A DNA stretch of 64,000 nt from Bryobacterales bacterium F-183. Its GTDB lineage: Bacteria > Acidobacteriota > Terriglobia > Bryobacterales > Bryobacteraceae. The notes beneath the pieces are model-generated. The model saw only the letters and a program-made list of their open reading frames with translations, was not told where the DNA came from and searched no databases. How positions within the stretch are numbered: the stretch's first letter is position 1; every line of letters starts with the position of its first letter. The stretch covers positions 3,782,001 to 3,846,000 of the forward strand of contig AP025252.1 of NCBI GenBank assembly GCA_016865505.2. Direction: 5' to 3'. This document shows, in pieces, positions 24,000 through 33,101 of this stretch. The translations under genes were made by a program, and so were the position numbers.

Positions 24000-24943
24000 G
24001 GATTCTCTTTCCGCGCCCAATAGCCGGTTCTGGTGCGAACTTTGTTTCCTCTTCCTGCTACAGAAACTTTCAACGTATGGAACGACCCATCCCGCGGGCC
24101 CTCTGCGTTAAACCCCAGGACATACTGCGTGCGCAGTTCGTCCTGAATCCGCGAAAAGATCTCGCCCGGCTTGTCGTACCGTACGTTGAACGAAAACCCA
24201 CCGGTCTGCTCGGCCAGATTCTCCAGCGGCCTTTTCCACGCATCGCGCAGCTTGCGCCGCTCCACCGCCTTGATGGTGTACACGATCGTCTCCGCCCCTT
24301 GCGCCATGCGGATCGCTTCATCGAGCGAGTGTGGACTTCCCGAGTCCTCCGCGTCCGTCATCAGGATCAGCGCCTTGCGTCCATCCACAGCGCGCAGCTT
24401 TTGGGTGGCGTAATAGACGCCGTCCCAAATCACACTACCGCCGCAGAGCGACGTCTGGTACACGCGATCATTCAGGATCATCTCTCGCGTCGCACAGGGC
24501 GTACCCATGCGATCGCCGCGCGTCGCATCCACGCGATCCACAGCCGCGGTCAGTACCTCAGCCGAATCCGAAAAATCCTGAATCAGCCGTACATTCCCCG
24601 CCACCGCCGCGATAAACGCGCGATCGCCTTTGCGTAGCACCTGCTCAAAGAACTGCCGTAACGCCTCCCGGTGCTGCCGGATGTACCGCCGCTGGCTTCC
24701 GCTGACATCCACAAGCAGGCCCACGGTCAACGGCAGGTCCGTCTCACGGCCAAAGTACTGCACGGGCCGCTTGACGCCGTTATCGAGGATGCTGAAGTCG
24801 CGCGCCTCCAGATTCTTGACGGTCTCGCCTTTACGGTTGGTGACGGTGCACGGCACGCGAACCAGTTCCACGTCCACCCGAATCGGTTCTTGGGCAAAAG
24901 TGGTAAACAACGCGAGAACGCCGCACGCCTGTCTGAGGATCAT
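23996..24943 (-). CDS. VWFA-domain protein of the acidobacterial type
   Basis: 315 residues from the ATG at 24943 (four-base overlap with the upstream gene). Signal peptide, then EPIRVDVELVRVPCTVTNRKGE, the beta-strand prelude that marks the acidobacterial VWFA-related family, then a von Willebrand A domain with the MIDAS residues in GLLVDVSGSQ and a later LILMTDAEDSG. The end (SFHTLKVSVAGRGNKVRTRTGYWA) is also typical. Such proteins are exported and probably bind a partner through a metal ion. Acidobacteria encode many copies; a precise role is not known. Confidence 0.9.
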   Translation of the reverse strand: MILRQACGVLALFTTFAQEPIRVDVELVRVPCTVTNRKGETVKNLEARDFSILDNGVKRPVQYFGRETDLPLTVGLLVDVSGSQRRYIRQHREALRQFFEQVLRKGDRAFIAAVAGNVRLIQDFSDSAEVLTAAVDRVDATRGDRMGTPCATREMILNDRVYQTSLCGGSVIWDGVYYATQKLRAVDGRKALILMTDAEDSGSPHSLDEAIRMAQGAETIVYTIKAVERRKLRDAWKRPLENLAEQTGGFSFNVRYDKPGEIFSRIQDELRTQYVLGFNAEGPRDGSFHTLKVSVAGRGNKVRTRTGYWARKENP

Positions 24944-25707
24944 TGGGACGCTTCTCGAATATACCGCTCGATCCATTCGACGCCGAAGCGAACCAGCTCC
25001 GGTCCATCGAACAGATAGGCCTCATCCGTACCTGCCACCGTCCCGCGCACCTTCGGCGCAAAATCCTGCGCGATCAGCTCAAAGGTGTTCACAGGCAGAT
25101 CGTCATGCACGGGGTCCGCTGTGTCGAACTCCTCAAACCATGTCCAACCGTCCGGCATCAGGCGCTTGTACCGGATCACGCGCTTGCCTGGGATGTCCGC
25201 CAGATGCTCGGCATGATGCAGCAGCGTAATCGTGTCGAGCGGCGCACCCAACATCAGCACCTTGCCGTGCAGTTCCAAAAGCTTCGCAAATGGCGAGCCC
25301 TGCCCGTACCCGTATTGAAACGGATGTTCCGCCGTCAGCCACTCGGCCTTCGCCCCAATGGCCACAACCCCAGCATCCGGATGATCGCTGCGCACCGCGC
25401 CGGGCCAGTTGCGAAGCGTCTCATGCAGGACCCCATGATCCCGCGCCGCATGCGCAATCCGCTTATCGAACACCGGCATCAGGTCTACGTCTTCGTCCTC
25501 CACAAACGGCTCGAAATCGACATACGCCATCAGCGTACCCGCAGGTCCCAAAGCATCGAGCAGCGCGCGTATCACCGTGTTCACGCCGCCCACCACGGGC
25601 CCCACTTTGCGCATGCTGCCGTGCACCATCACGACATCGCCGGCAGCGACGCCAAGACGGCGCAAATCGCTCAAAATGCTATCGTAGGTATTCACTCGAT
25701 CTCTCAT
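24940..25707 (-). CDS. AAC(3)-family N-acetyltransferase
   Basis: 255 residues from the ATG at 25707. Matches the aminoglycoside 3-N-acetyltransferase fold: [32 protein letters not shown] near the start, [19 protein letters not shown], and [24 protein letters not shown] with the conserved His pair. The start chosen gives the family's usual N-terminus; its ATG shares bases with the purE ATG on the other strand (CATG). Upstream starts at 25731 or 25776 would overlap purE. Chromosomal members of this family often do not confer resistance, so the substrate is open. Confidence 0.88.
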   Translation of the reverse strand: MRDRVNTYDSILSDLRRLGVAAGDVVMVHGSMRKVGPVVGGVNTVIRALLDALGPAGTLMAYVDFEPFVEDEDVDLMPVFDKRIAHAARDHGVLHETLRNWPGAVRSDHPDAGVVAIGAKAEWLTAEHPFQYGYGQGSPFAKLLELHGKVLMLGAPLDTITLLHHAEHLADIPGKRVIRYKRLMPDGWTWFEEFDTADPVHDDLPVNTFELIAQDFAPKVRGTVAGTDEAYLFDGPELVRFGVEWIERYIREASQ

Positions 25708-26188
25708 GAATCCACTGGTCGGCGTGATCATGGGTTCGTCGTCCGACTGGAGCACGATGAGCCATGCTTGCGCCATTCTCGAACAATTCCAGGTCCCCTA
25801 TGAAAAGAGGATCGTCTCGGCGCACCGTACGCCGGACCTGCTTGCCAGCTATGCCAAATCGGCCGCAAGCAGAGGCCTTGAAGTGATCATAGCGGGCGCG
25901 GGCGGCGCGGCGCACCTACCCGGAATGGTAGCTGCCCACACGATCGTACCCGTCCTGGGCGTCCCCGTTGAGAGCCGCGCACTCAAGGGTATGGATTCGC
26001 TGCTCTCCATCGTACAAATGCCCGGCGGCATCCCCGTCGGTACCCTCGCCATCGGTGAAGCCGGTGCCAAAAACGCAGGCCTGCTCGCCGTCGCGATTGT
26101 CGCCAACTCCCGCCCCGACGTTCGCAAAGCGCTCGAAGACTTCCGCCAAAAGCAGACCGACACCGTACTGGGGACCGAACTCCCGTGA
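25706..26188 (+). CDS. purE: N5-carboxyaminoimidazole ribonucleotide mutase
   Basis: 160 residues, the normal size of class I PurE. It has [13 protein letters not shown] at 6-18, SAHRTPDLL with the catalytic His, and [16 protein letters not shown]. It moves the carboxyl group of N5-CAIR to C4 in purine synthesis. It is followed by purK with a four-base overlap (GTGA). The start codon overlaps that of the divergent AAC(3)-like gene, so its upstream region with promoter and ribosome site lies inside that gene's 5' end. A ribosome site is weak (AGGT about 17 bases away). Confidence 0.96.
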   Translation: MNPLVGVIMGSSSDWSTMSHACAILEQFQVPYEKRIVSAHRTPDLLASYAKSAASRGLEVIIAGAGGAAHLPGMVAAHTIVPVLGVPVESRALKGMDSLLSIVQMPGGIPVGTLAIGEAGAKNAGLLAVAIVANSRPDVRKALEDFRQKQTDTVLGTELP

Positions 26189-27315
26189 TCCGTCCCATCC
26201 TTCCCGGCGCCACCATCGGCGTACTCGGCTCCGGCCAGCTCGGCCGTATGTTCGCCATCGCCGCGCGCCGCATGGGCTACCGTGTCGCCACCTTCTCGCC
26301 GGACGAGGACACACCCACGGGCCAAGTGGCCGACCTCGAGATCGCCGCCGACTATCACGACCTCGATCAGGTCCGCCAGTTTGCCCAAGGCGTCTCGGCC
26401 GTGACCTTCGAATTCGAAAACGTACCCGCCGCGACGACCGCAGCCTGTGCCGAATTCGCGCCCGTACGTCCAGCCGGTGAGGTCCTGCACACCACGCAGC
26501 ACCGCATCCGCGAAAAGACCTTTCTGCAAGCTGCTGGATTGCCGGTGGCCAACTTCCGTATCGTACGTACAGAGGCCGATCTCGAAGGCTTCACCGGCAT
26601 TTTGAAGACCGCGGGCTTCGGGTACGACGGCAAGGGCCAAGTTCGCGTCAAGAACCAGCAGGACGCCCTCGCCGCATGGGATTCCATCGGTCGCGTGGAA
26701 GCCGTATTTGAAGAGTTCGTCGACTTCGAATGCGAACTCTCCGTCGTCGCCGCGCGATCCCTTCAGGGTGACTTCGTCCACTACGGCGTGGTCGAGAACC
26801 GGCATGCGAACCACATCCTGGACCTCACCATCGCTCCCGCTGCCGTACCGCAGCAGGTAGCGGATGAAGCCGTCGAAATCGCTTGCGCTGTGCTCGATGC
26901 ACTCGACGTCGTCGGTGTACTCTGCGTCGAATTCTTCTACACCAAAGGCGGCAAGCTTCTCATCAACGAACTTGCCCCGCGCCCGCACAATTCCGGACAC
27001 TTCACCTTCGACGCCAACACGACGAGCCAGTTCGAACAGCAGTTACGCGCCGTGTGCGGCTTGCCGTTAGGATCCACGCAGCAACTCGCTCCCGCCGCGA
27101 TGGTCAACCTGCTCGGCGATGTCTGGGCCAACGGTGAACCCGATTGGATAGCCGCCCTCGCGGACCCCCAGGTCAAGCTGCATCTCTACGGCAAGCCCGA
27201 AGCTCGCAAGGGGCGCAAAATGGGCCACATCACCGTACTTGGCGAGACCGCGCAGGATGCCGCCGTGAAGGCTCTGGCAGCCCGCGCGCGTCTGCTTAAG
27301 GCCGTACCACAGTAG
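26185..27315 (+). CDS. purK: N5-carboxyaminoimidazole ribonucleotide synthase
   Basis: 376 residues, GTG start overlapping the purE TGA. ATP-grasp enzyme: [21 protein letters not shown] at the N-terminus, [33 protein letters not shown] and [14 protein letters not shown], all PurK signatures. It carboxylates AIR to N5-CAIR using ATP and bicarbonate, feeding PurE. The last 20 bp overlap the 3' end of the convergent sulfatase gene, so the two transcripts are complementary at their ends. Confidence 0.96.
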   Translation: MIRPILPGATIGVLGSGQLGRMFAIAARRMGYRVATFSPDEDTPTGQVADLEIAADYHDLDQVRQFAQGVSAVTFEFENVPAATTAACAEFAPVRPAGEVLHTTQHRIREKTFLQAAGLPVANFRIVRTEADLEGFTGILKTAGFGYDGKGQVRVKNQQDALAAWDSIGRVEAVFEEFVDFECELSVVAARSLQGDFVHYGVVENRHANHILDLTIAPAAVPQQVADEAVEIACAVLDALDVVGVLCVEFFYTKGGKLLINELAPRPHNSGHFTFDANTTSQFEQQLRAVCGLPLGSTQQLAPAAMVNLLGDVWANGEPDWIAALADPQVKLHLYGKPEARKGRKMGHITVLGETAQDAAVKALAARARLLKAVPQ

Positions 27316-28603
27316 TTGCCAGCCAGTCCTTCAGTTCCTTCTTCAGCCGCTGCATCATGGCCGGATTCTCGCCTTGCAGCGGCCGCCTCTCCTGCTGATC
27401 TTCCTTCACGTTGTACAGAAAGCTCTGCCCGCCAATCTCCAGCAGCTTGAAGTCCCCGCGGATCGCCGCATTCATGTCCATGTTCTCGACGTGAAACTCC
27501 CAGAACAGCGTACGCTCGGGCGGCGCGCTCGCCTTGCCCGTCCACATGTCCAGCATGTTGATGCCGTCCACCTTCCATGCGGGATCCGGCGCGCCTCCGC
27601 CAGCAGCAGCCAAAAACGTCGGCAGGATGTCGATTGTCGACGTCACCGCCGTGGACCTCTTGCCCGCCGCTACACGACCGGGCCATCGTACACACCCCGG
27701 CACGCGGATGCCGCCCTCTTCCAGGCTCCGCTTCTGTCCACGATGCGGTGCATTCGAATCATGGAACCGCGCCGTACCCTTGTTGCCCGCCTCAAAGGTC
27801 GCGCCGTTGTCGCTGGTAAACACCACCAACGTATTCGACGCTAAGCCCTGATCGTCCAGCGCCTTCAAAATGCGCCCGATGCTCTTGTCCAACCTTTGGA
27901 CCATCGCCGCGTATCTCGCGTTGTAAGGCTGCGTCGCATCATGCTCGGTGAACTTCCCAGCGTAATCCTTGACGTCCTCATCCGGAGCCTCAATCAGAAA
28001 ATGCGGCTCAATAAACGGCACGTACAAGAAGAACGGCTTCTTTGCCGACTGCATGAACCGGATCGCCTCATCGGCCAGGATGTCGGAACTGTAGCCCGAT
28101 ACCGGAACCTCCTGCTTGCCGCGCCAAAACGTCTTCGGAAAGTGCTCCCACGCATGCCGCGCATCCAGGTACCCCAAGGTCATATCGAAGCCCTGATCCA
28201 GCGGATGTGTAAATCCACCATCGGGCAGCACGCCCTTGTGCCACTTGCCGATCAACGCCGTCGCGTACCCTTGCGCTCGTAACGCCTCGGCGATCGTCAC
28301 CTCTGTCGTAGGCAGGTCCGTCTGGTTGCCCCGTACGGTATTGTGAATCCCGTACTTGCCGGTCATCAACGCCGCGCGCGACGGTGCACACAGCGGACAC
28401 GCGGTGTACCAGCGGTCAAACACCGTACCTTGCGACGCCAACCGGTCCAGGTTCGGCGTCTTCCACTCCTTGCGGCCGTTGAAGCCAACATCGCTCCAGC
28501 CCATGTCGTCGGCAAAGAGGAACAGCAGGTTCGGCTTCGGGGAAGTCTGCGCGGCGACGGCGCCAGCGGCAAAAGTGAAAAGTGCGTCTCTACGAGTCAG
28601 CAT
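27296..28603 (-). CDS. Exported arylsulfatase-type sulfatase
   Basis: 435 residues. Leader MLTRRDALFTFAAGAVAAQ has a twin-arginine pair. The alkaline-phosphatase fold starts with NLLFLFADDMGWSDVGFNG (metal-binding Asp pair), and the modification motif CAPSRAALMTGKYG gives the Cys that must be turned into formylglycine. Later TSDNGATFEAG supplies the Asp-Asn metal ligands. It removes sulfate from sugars or aromatics outside the cytoplasm. Longer upstream starts exist but lack a leader. It lies divergent from phhB with 27 bp between starts and overlaps purK by 20 bp at the 3' ends. A formylglycine-generating enzyme is not in this window. Confidence 0.93.
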   Translation of the reverse strand: MLTRRDALFTFAAGAVAAQTSPKPNLLFLFADDMGWSDVGFNGRKEWKTPNLDRLASQGTVFDRWYTACPLCAPSRAALMTGKYGIHNTVRGNQTDLPTTEVTIAEALRAQGYATALIGKWHKGVLPDGGFTHPLDQGFDMTLGYLDARHAWEHFPKTFWRGKQEVPVSGYSSDILADEAIRFMQSAKKPFFLYVPFIEPHFLIEAPDEDVKDYAGKFTEHDATQPYNARYAAMVQRLDKSIGRILKALDDQGLASNTLVVFTSDNGATFEAGNKGTARFHDSNAPHRGQKRSLEEGGIRVPGCVRWPGRVAAGKRSTAVTSTIDILPTFLAAAGGGAPDPAWKVDGINMLDMWTGKASAPPERTLFWEFHVENMDMNAAIRGDFKLLEIGGQSFLYNVKEDQQERRPLQGENPAMMQRLKKELKDWLATTVVRP

Positions 28604-28630
28604 GCGATCTATACCGTTACGATAGTAGAT

Positions 28631-28927
28631 ATGGCGACCAAAATGACGGCGGACCAAGCCGACGCCGAACTTCAAAAGCTCACCGGCTGGCAGCGCGATG
28701 GCGACAAGCTCGTCAAAAAGTACCAATTCTCAGACTTCGTACACGCCTTCGGCTTCATGGCCACCGCGGCAATTGCCATCGAAAAGATGGACCATCACCC
28801 CGAGTGGACCAACGTCTACAACAAAGTCTCCGTCGAACTCAGCACCCACGACGCCGGCGGCATCACCGCGCGCGACTTCAAGCTCGCTGCCTTGCTCGAC
28901 TCCATCGCCACCAAACTTCTCGCATAA
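28631..28927 (+). CDS. phhB: Pterin-4a-carbinolamine dehydratase
   Basis: 98 residues, typical length. Contains LTGWQRDGDKLVKKYQF, FMATAAIAIEKMDHHPEWTNVYNKV with the catalytic His pair, and STHDAGGITARDFKLAALLD, the full family pattern. It dehydrates 4a-hydroxytetrahydrobiopterin, normally after aromatic amino-acid hydroxylases; no hydroxylase gene is seen here, so it may have the DCoH-like folate/pterin housekeeping role. Stop and the ATG of the next gene are adjacent (TAAATG). Confidence 0.95.
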   Translation: MATKMTADQADAELQKLTGWQRDGDKLVKKYQFSDFVHAFGFMATAAIAIEKMDHHPEWTNVYNKVSVELSTHDAGGITARDFKLAALLDSIATKLLA

Positions 28928-31246
28928 ATGAGATCTGCACTTCTTGCCTCCCTGCTGGTTCTTGCGAACCTCACCTGCCTCGCCCAGGAATTCACCAGCG
29001 GCCCGTACATCGACGCGCAAATGCAGGACGCCGTCGCTACCGGACTCATCCCCGGCGGTGTCGTACTCGTCGGCCAAGGTGACCGCATCCTGTTCCAAAA
29101 AGCCTATGGCAAAAAGTGGGTCACGCCGCCGTCAGAAGATCCCATGACAGTGGACACCATCTTCGACGCCGCGTCACTCACTAAGGTCGTCGCCACCACT
29201 ACGGCGATAGCGCGCCTCTTTGAGCAGGGCAAGATTCGCTTGAGCGACCCCGTCACCAACTACCTTCCGGAGTTCCAGGGCGGCAAGAGTAGCATCACCG
29301 TACGCGACCTTCTCGTCCACTTCTCAGGCCTTCGTCCCGACGTGGACCTCGTGCCCAAATGGTCCGGCTACGACACCGGCATCAACCTCGCGCTGATCGA
29401 CAAGCCCACCAATCCCCCGGGCACCCGCTTTGTCTACAGCGACATCAACTTCCTCCTGCTTGGGGAAATGGTCCGTCGCATCAGCGGCAAGCCGCTCGAC
29501 GTGTACTGCCGCGAAGAGATCTTCCTCCCGCTCGGCATGTTCGACTCCACCTTCAACCCGCCCGGCACCGTGCTCGATCGCATCGCGCCAACGGAGATCG
29601 AAGAAAACGACCGCGCCTGGCAGGGCGTCGTACACGATCCCACCGCTCGCTACATGGGTGGCGTTGCCGGTCACGCCGGTCTCTTCACAACAGCCACCGA
29701 CCTCTCCAAGTTCGCCCGCATGATGCTCGCCGGCGGAGGTACGATTCTGCAGCCGCTCACCGTGCGTCGCTTCACCTCGCCCAACACCCCTGCCGGACAG
29801 CCCATTCTGCGCGGCCTCGGTTGGGACATGGAAAGCCCGTTCTCCGGCAACCGCGGCGAACTCTTTCCCGTCGGCTCCTTCGGCCACACCGGCTTCACCG
29901 GTACCTCGATCTGGATGGACCCCGCCACCAAGGCGTACGTGATCGTTCTCACCAACTACGTACACCCCAAGCGCGGCAAGAGCCTTACCAGTCTTCGCGG
30001 CCGCATCGCGACGATCTCCGCCGCGGCGCTCGGTGTGGACACCCCGGGCCTGATCGTTCCGGGCTATAACGAGACCTCGTCGAACAGCCGCCGCGTCATC
30101 GCTCGCAATGGCCAGGTGCAGACCGGACTCGACGTCATGGCAGCGGGTGGCTTTGCCGAACTCCGTGGCAAGAAAGTCGGCGTCATCACCAATCACACCG
30201 GTATTGATCGGAACGGGAAACGCAATGTCGACTTGATGAAACAGGCCGGCGTACAGTTGGCTGCCATTTATTCCCCGGAGCACGGTTTGTACGGCCGGCT
30301 GGACGAAGAGCACATCGAAGACACCCGCGATGAGGGCACTGGCGTCAAGGTCTATAGTCTTTATCAGGGTGAAAAGCGGAAATTGCCGGAAAATTACGCT
30401 CGTCAAGTCGACGCTATTGTTTTTGATATTCAGGATATCGGCGCGCGTTTTTATACCTACTCCTGCACGATGCTCCTCGCCATGGAAACCGCCGCCAAAT
30501 TGAAGCTTCCGTTCTATGTGCTCGATCGCCCAAATCCGATCACCGGCGTGATGGTCGACGGCCCGATGATGGACCGTAATCTTGAGAGCTTTGTCGGCTG
30601 CTATTCACTCCCCGTACGGCACGGTCTTACATTCGGTGAGTTGGCCACCATGGCAAATGCCGAACGCAAAATGGGCGTCGATCTGAAGGTAATTCAGATG
30701 AAAGGCTGGCAACGCGGTGACTGGTTTGACTCGACGGGCCTCCCCTGGGTCAACCCCTCGCCCAACATGAAGACCCTCAACGCCGCCACCTTGTACACGG
30801 GCATCGCGCTGCTCGAATACCAGAAGACCTACTCGGTGGGGCGGGGCACGGACTCGCCCTTTGAACAGATCGGCGCGGACTGGATCTCCGGCCCGCAGCT
30901 ATCGGCCTACCTGAACAGCCGCATGATTCCTGGCGTACGTACGTATCCCGTGGAATTCCAACCAAATGCGTCCAACTTCAGTGGCAAAAAGATCTCTGGT
31001 GTCCGCTTCCTCATCACCGATCGCGAAGCCTTTCTCGCCGGCCGCTTGGGCCTTGAAGTCGCGGCCGCGCTCATCAAGCTCTACCCCGGCAAAGTGGACG
31101 TAAAGACAAACGCAAAGTTAATTGGGAATCAGGAAGTGATGGCGGCGCTCGAGCGCGGCGACGATCCCCGCGTCATCTACGACCGCATCGAGGACCAAAA
31201 GCACAAATACCTGGCGGATCGCGCCAGGTACTTGCTGTATCGTTAG
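28928..31246 (+). CDS. Fused serine hydrolase (AmiE/beta-lactamase fold) and NamZ-type exo-N-acetylmuramidase (DUF1343)
   Basis: 772 residues with signal peptide MRSALLASLLVLANLTCLAQ. Part 1 (about 25-370) is a class C beta-lactamase-fold hydrolase with S83-L-T-K86, Y170-S-D172 (Asp where YxN usually has Asn) and HTGFTG near 320. Part 2 (about 395-772) is DUF1343, with GVITNHTGID, YSPEHGLYG, DIQDIGARFYTY, RPNPITG and WVNPSPNM, the family of Bacillus NamZ, which removes MurNAc from non-reducing ends. In Bacillus subtilis the separate genes amiE (beta-lactamase fold amidase) and namZ lie in one muropeptide-recycling operon, so this fusion likely processes peptidoglycan fragments outside the cytoplasm. 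Bases about 30330-30470 use A/T-ending codons. Confidence 0.92.
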   Translation: MRSALLASLLVLANLTCLAQEFTSGPYIDAQMQDAVATGLIPGGVVLVGQGDRILFQKAYGKKWVTPPSEDPMTVDTIFDAASLTKVVATTTAIARLFEQGKIRLSDPVTNYLPEFQGGKSSITVRDLLVHFSGLRPDVDLVPKWSGYDTGINLALIDKPTNPPGTRFVYSDINFLLLGEMVRRISGKPLDVYCREEIFLPLGMFDSTFNPPGTVLDRIAPTEIEENDRAWQGVVHDPTARYMGGVAGHAGLFTTATDLSKFARMMLAGGGTILQPLTVRRFTSPNTPAGQPILRGLGWDMESPFSGNRGELFPVGSFGHTGFTGTSIWMDPATKAYVIVLTNYVHPKRGKSLTSLRGRIATISAAALGVDTPGLIVPGYNETSSNSRRVIARNGQVQTGLDVMAAGGFAELRGKKVGVITNHTGIDRNGKRNVDLMKQAGVQLAAIYSPEHGLYGRLDEEHIEDTRDEGTGVKVYSLYQGEKRKLPENYARQVDAIVFDIQDIGARFYTYSCTMLLAMETAAKLKLPFYVLDRPNPITGVMVDGPMMDRNLESFVGCYSLPVRHGLTFGELATMANAERKMGVDLKVIQMKGWQRGDWFDSTGLPWVNPSPNMKTLNAATLYTGIALLEYQKTYSVGRGTDSPFEQIGADWISGPQLSAYLNSRMIPGVRTYPVEFQPNASNFSGKKISGVRFLITDREAFLAGRLGLEVAAALIKLYPGKVDVKTNAKLIGNQEVMAALERGDDPRVIYDRIEDQKHKYLADRARYLLYR

Positions 31247-31271
31247 AAAGAAACTCTCAGGGAGGGGGGAA

Positions 31272-31502
31272 TTAAGCCGAGGCGGTAACCTGTTTATTCT
31301 TGCTTCCCGGAGGTCGACCGCGGCGTTTTGGTTCTCCGGCGGGTGCGACTGAAGCCGAGGCTGTTGTACCTTGGCTCATCCATGCTGGCGGTCTGCCACG
31401 ACGCTTGCCGCGGCTTCGAGCCAACCTTTCTAGTGTCAAAATAGCTTCTTCGAGCTGCTGTCGTTCTTGGCGCAATTCCGCCAGAACTTTCATTACGTCC
31501 AT
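31272..31502 (-). CDS. Small coiled-coil protein with two AT-hooks
   Basis: 76 residues from the ATG at 31502, which has GGAG seven bases upstream (a TTG at 31520 is an alternative). Residues 1-30 form a Leu/Glu/Arg coiled coil (VLAELRQERQQLEEAILTLE). Two basic AT-hook motifs follow, KRRGRPPAW and KRRGRPPGSKNK, joined by an Ala/Ser/Thr linker. AT-hooks bind the minor groove of A/T-rich DNA; with a dimerising coiled coil this could be a small nucleoid or regulatory protein. Such short proteins are common in Solibacter-type genomes as far as I recall. The 225 bp upstream contain no clear gene, only a 58-codon open stretch without a convincing start. Confidence 0.75.
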   Translation of the reverse strand: MDVMKVLAELRQERQQLEEAILTLERLARSRGKRRGRPPAWMSQGTTASASVAPAGEPKRRGRPPGSKNKQVTASA

Positions 31503-31727
31503 TCTGAACTCCGTCTGCAACGAGAGAGGAGCCAGCTAAGGGCCCCACACTGCTGAGGATATCCCCCCGGGGCGCACTGCCGAAATTAAAAACATTCCGA
31601 CATACTGAGCGCCGGAAGAGTCTTTACCGTTGTACACGATTCGGACGCCAAATACAAGGCCCCTTACATACCGGAATTTCCCTGTCTTGCCTTTCCAAAC
31701 GGAAATGCGTTTTTGTACTGGGGGAAT

Positions 31728-33101
31728 TCAAATGGCGCGCTTCGATTTTTGCCAGCGCAGGTAGAAAGGCACCCCAATTACGATCGTGAAAAGCCCCATC
31801 AAAGACTCTCGCGGCGAGTTGTACAACGTGGCCCCAAGCAGCACCAACGCTGTGCAAACAAAGAGCCCTGGCAACCATGGATAGCCGATCGAACGATGCT
31901 GCGCCACCGATCCTCCGTCGCGTCGGCGAAACACAAAGACACTCGCTGCCGCCATCGCGTACAGGATCCAGCTCGAGAAAATAACCGACGTAAATAATTC
32001 CTCATATCTGCCGCTTAACACTAGCAAACTCGAGGTGGCCGTAAGCAGCCAGATGGCCGCAACCGGAGTACCCCTATTCGGGTCTACTCGCCCCGCAGAT
32101 GCGAAAAATAGACCGTCGCGCGACATCGCAAATGGAATTCGCGACCCGCCGAGCAGAGTCCCGTTGAGCGCCGCCGCCATCGAAATCATCGCCGCAAAAC
32201 TCACCAGGTTCGCACCCCACTCGCCCACCGCCTTGCGCATCATCGCCGCCGCGATCCGGTCGCTACCGGCCACTTCCGCCGGCGTCAGGATATAAAAGTA
32301 AATGATATTGGCGATCAGATAAATCGATACGATTCCAGCGATCCCACCCACCAGAGCACGGGGCAGATTCCTTTGCGGATCTTTGACTTCGCTCGAAACC
32401 ATGGCGACGGTATTCCATCCGTCGTACGCCCAAAGTGCCGCGACAAGTGCCAAAAAGAAGCGTGAGAACGCCGACACATCCGGCGCTACAGCCACGGAAC
32501 CCGTGAAGTTGCTCGCCGACCCCGCACCGCTCAGAAATCCCGCCACGATGAGCGCGACAATCAACCCAACCTTCAGCAGGGTCAGCCCCACCTGTACACC
32601 GCCACCAAACTTGACGCCCAAAGTATTCAGCACGCCTAAAATGCAAATCACTGCAATCGCGATTATTTGCCCGTACCGGACCTCCAGCGGAGCCCATCCC
32701 GGACCAATCGGCAGCGGCAACACATATAGGATTCTGTCTAGCTGCGGAAAAAAATGGGTCAAATAATAAAAAAATCCCGTCGCTAACGTCGCGCAAGCCC
32801 CGCTACGCGCCACCCAAGTCTGCAGCCAGCCGTACGTAAACCCCCAGAACGGACCGTACGCTTCCCGCAGGTACGCATACTCGCCGCCCGCTTCCGGGAA
32901 CCTGGACGACAGCTCCGAGTACGTCAGCGCGCCGAACAACGACAGCAACCCCCCGGCGATCCAAACCGTAAACACCAGCCCCGGCGTACCCACCGCCTGC
33001 AGCATCTTTGACGGCACCAGAAAGATCGCGCTGCCAATCGTCGTACCCACCACGATCGCCGCCGCAGTCCAAGGTCCCAACTCGCGCCGCAGTTCAGACA
33101 T
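31728..33101 (-). CDS. APC-superfamily amino acid permease
   Basis: 457 residues, about 12 membrane helices. MSELRRELGPWTAAAIVVGTTIGSAIFLVPSKM is the APC start with the GSAIF substrate loop; SRFPEAGGEYAYLREAYGP and AYDGWNTVAMVSSEVKDPQRNLPRALVGG are classic APC motifs. It resembles LAT/serine-threonine exchanger-type transporters. The ATG overlaps the end of the preceding symporter gene by 8 bp, making a two-transporter operon. The substrate class is amino acids; the particular one is not readable. Confidence 0.92.
   Translation of the reverse strand: MSELRRELGPWTAAAIVVGTTIGSAIFLVPSKMLQAVGTPGLVFTVWIAGGLLSLFGALTYSELSSRFPEAGGEYAYLREAYGPFWGFTYGWLQTWVARSGACATLATGFFYYLTHFFPQLDRILYVLPLPIGPGWAPLEVRYGQIIAIAVICILGVLNTLGVKFGGGVQVGLTLLKVGLIVALIVAGFLSGAGSASNFTGSVAVAPDVSAFSRFFLALVAALWAYDGWNTVAMVSSEVKDPQRNLPRALVGGIAGIVSIYLIANIIYFYILTPAEVAGSDRIAAAMMRKAVGEWGANLVSFAAMISMAAALNGTLLGGSRIPFAMSRDGLFFASAGRVDPNRGTPVAAIWLLTATSSLLVLSGRYEELFTSVIFSSWILYAMAAASVFVFRRRDGGSVAQHRSIGYPWLPGLFVCTALVLLGATLYNSPRESLMGLFTIVIGVPFYLRWQKSKRAI

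Noticed and set aside
24940-25707. Antibiotic resistance gene
   Set aside because: The AAC(3) fold is clear, but the gene sits in a chromosomal operon with VWFA and SirB1-like genes and no mobile element; resistance cannot be claimed from sequence.
29324-30406. 360-codon minus-strand frame inside the AmiE-NamZ fusion gene
   Set aside because: Antisense shadow; the plus-strand frame has catalytic motifs in order.
31503-31727. Open stretch of 58 codons following the APC permease stop in the same frame
   Set aside because: Only weak internal starts, no ribosome site and no recognised similarity; read-through past the TGA seems unlikely.
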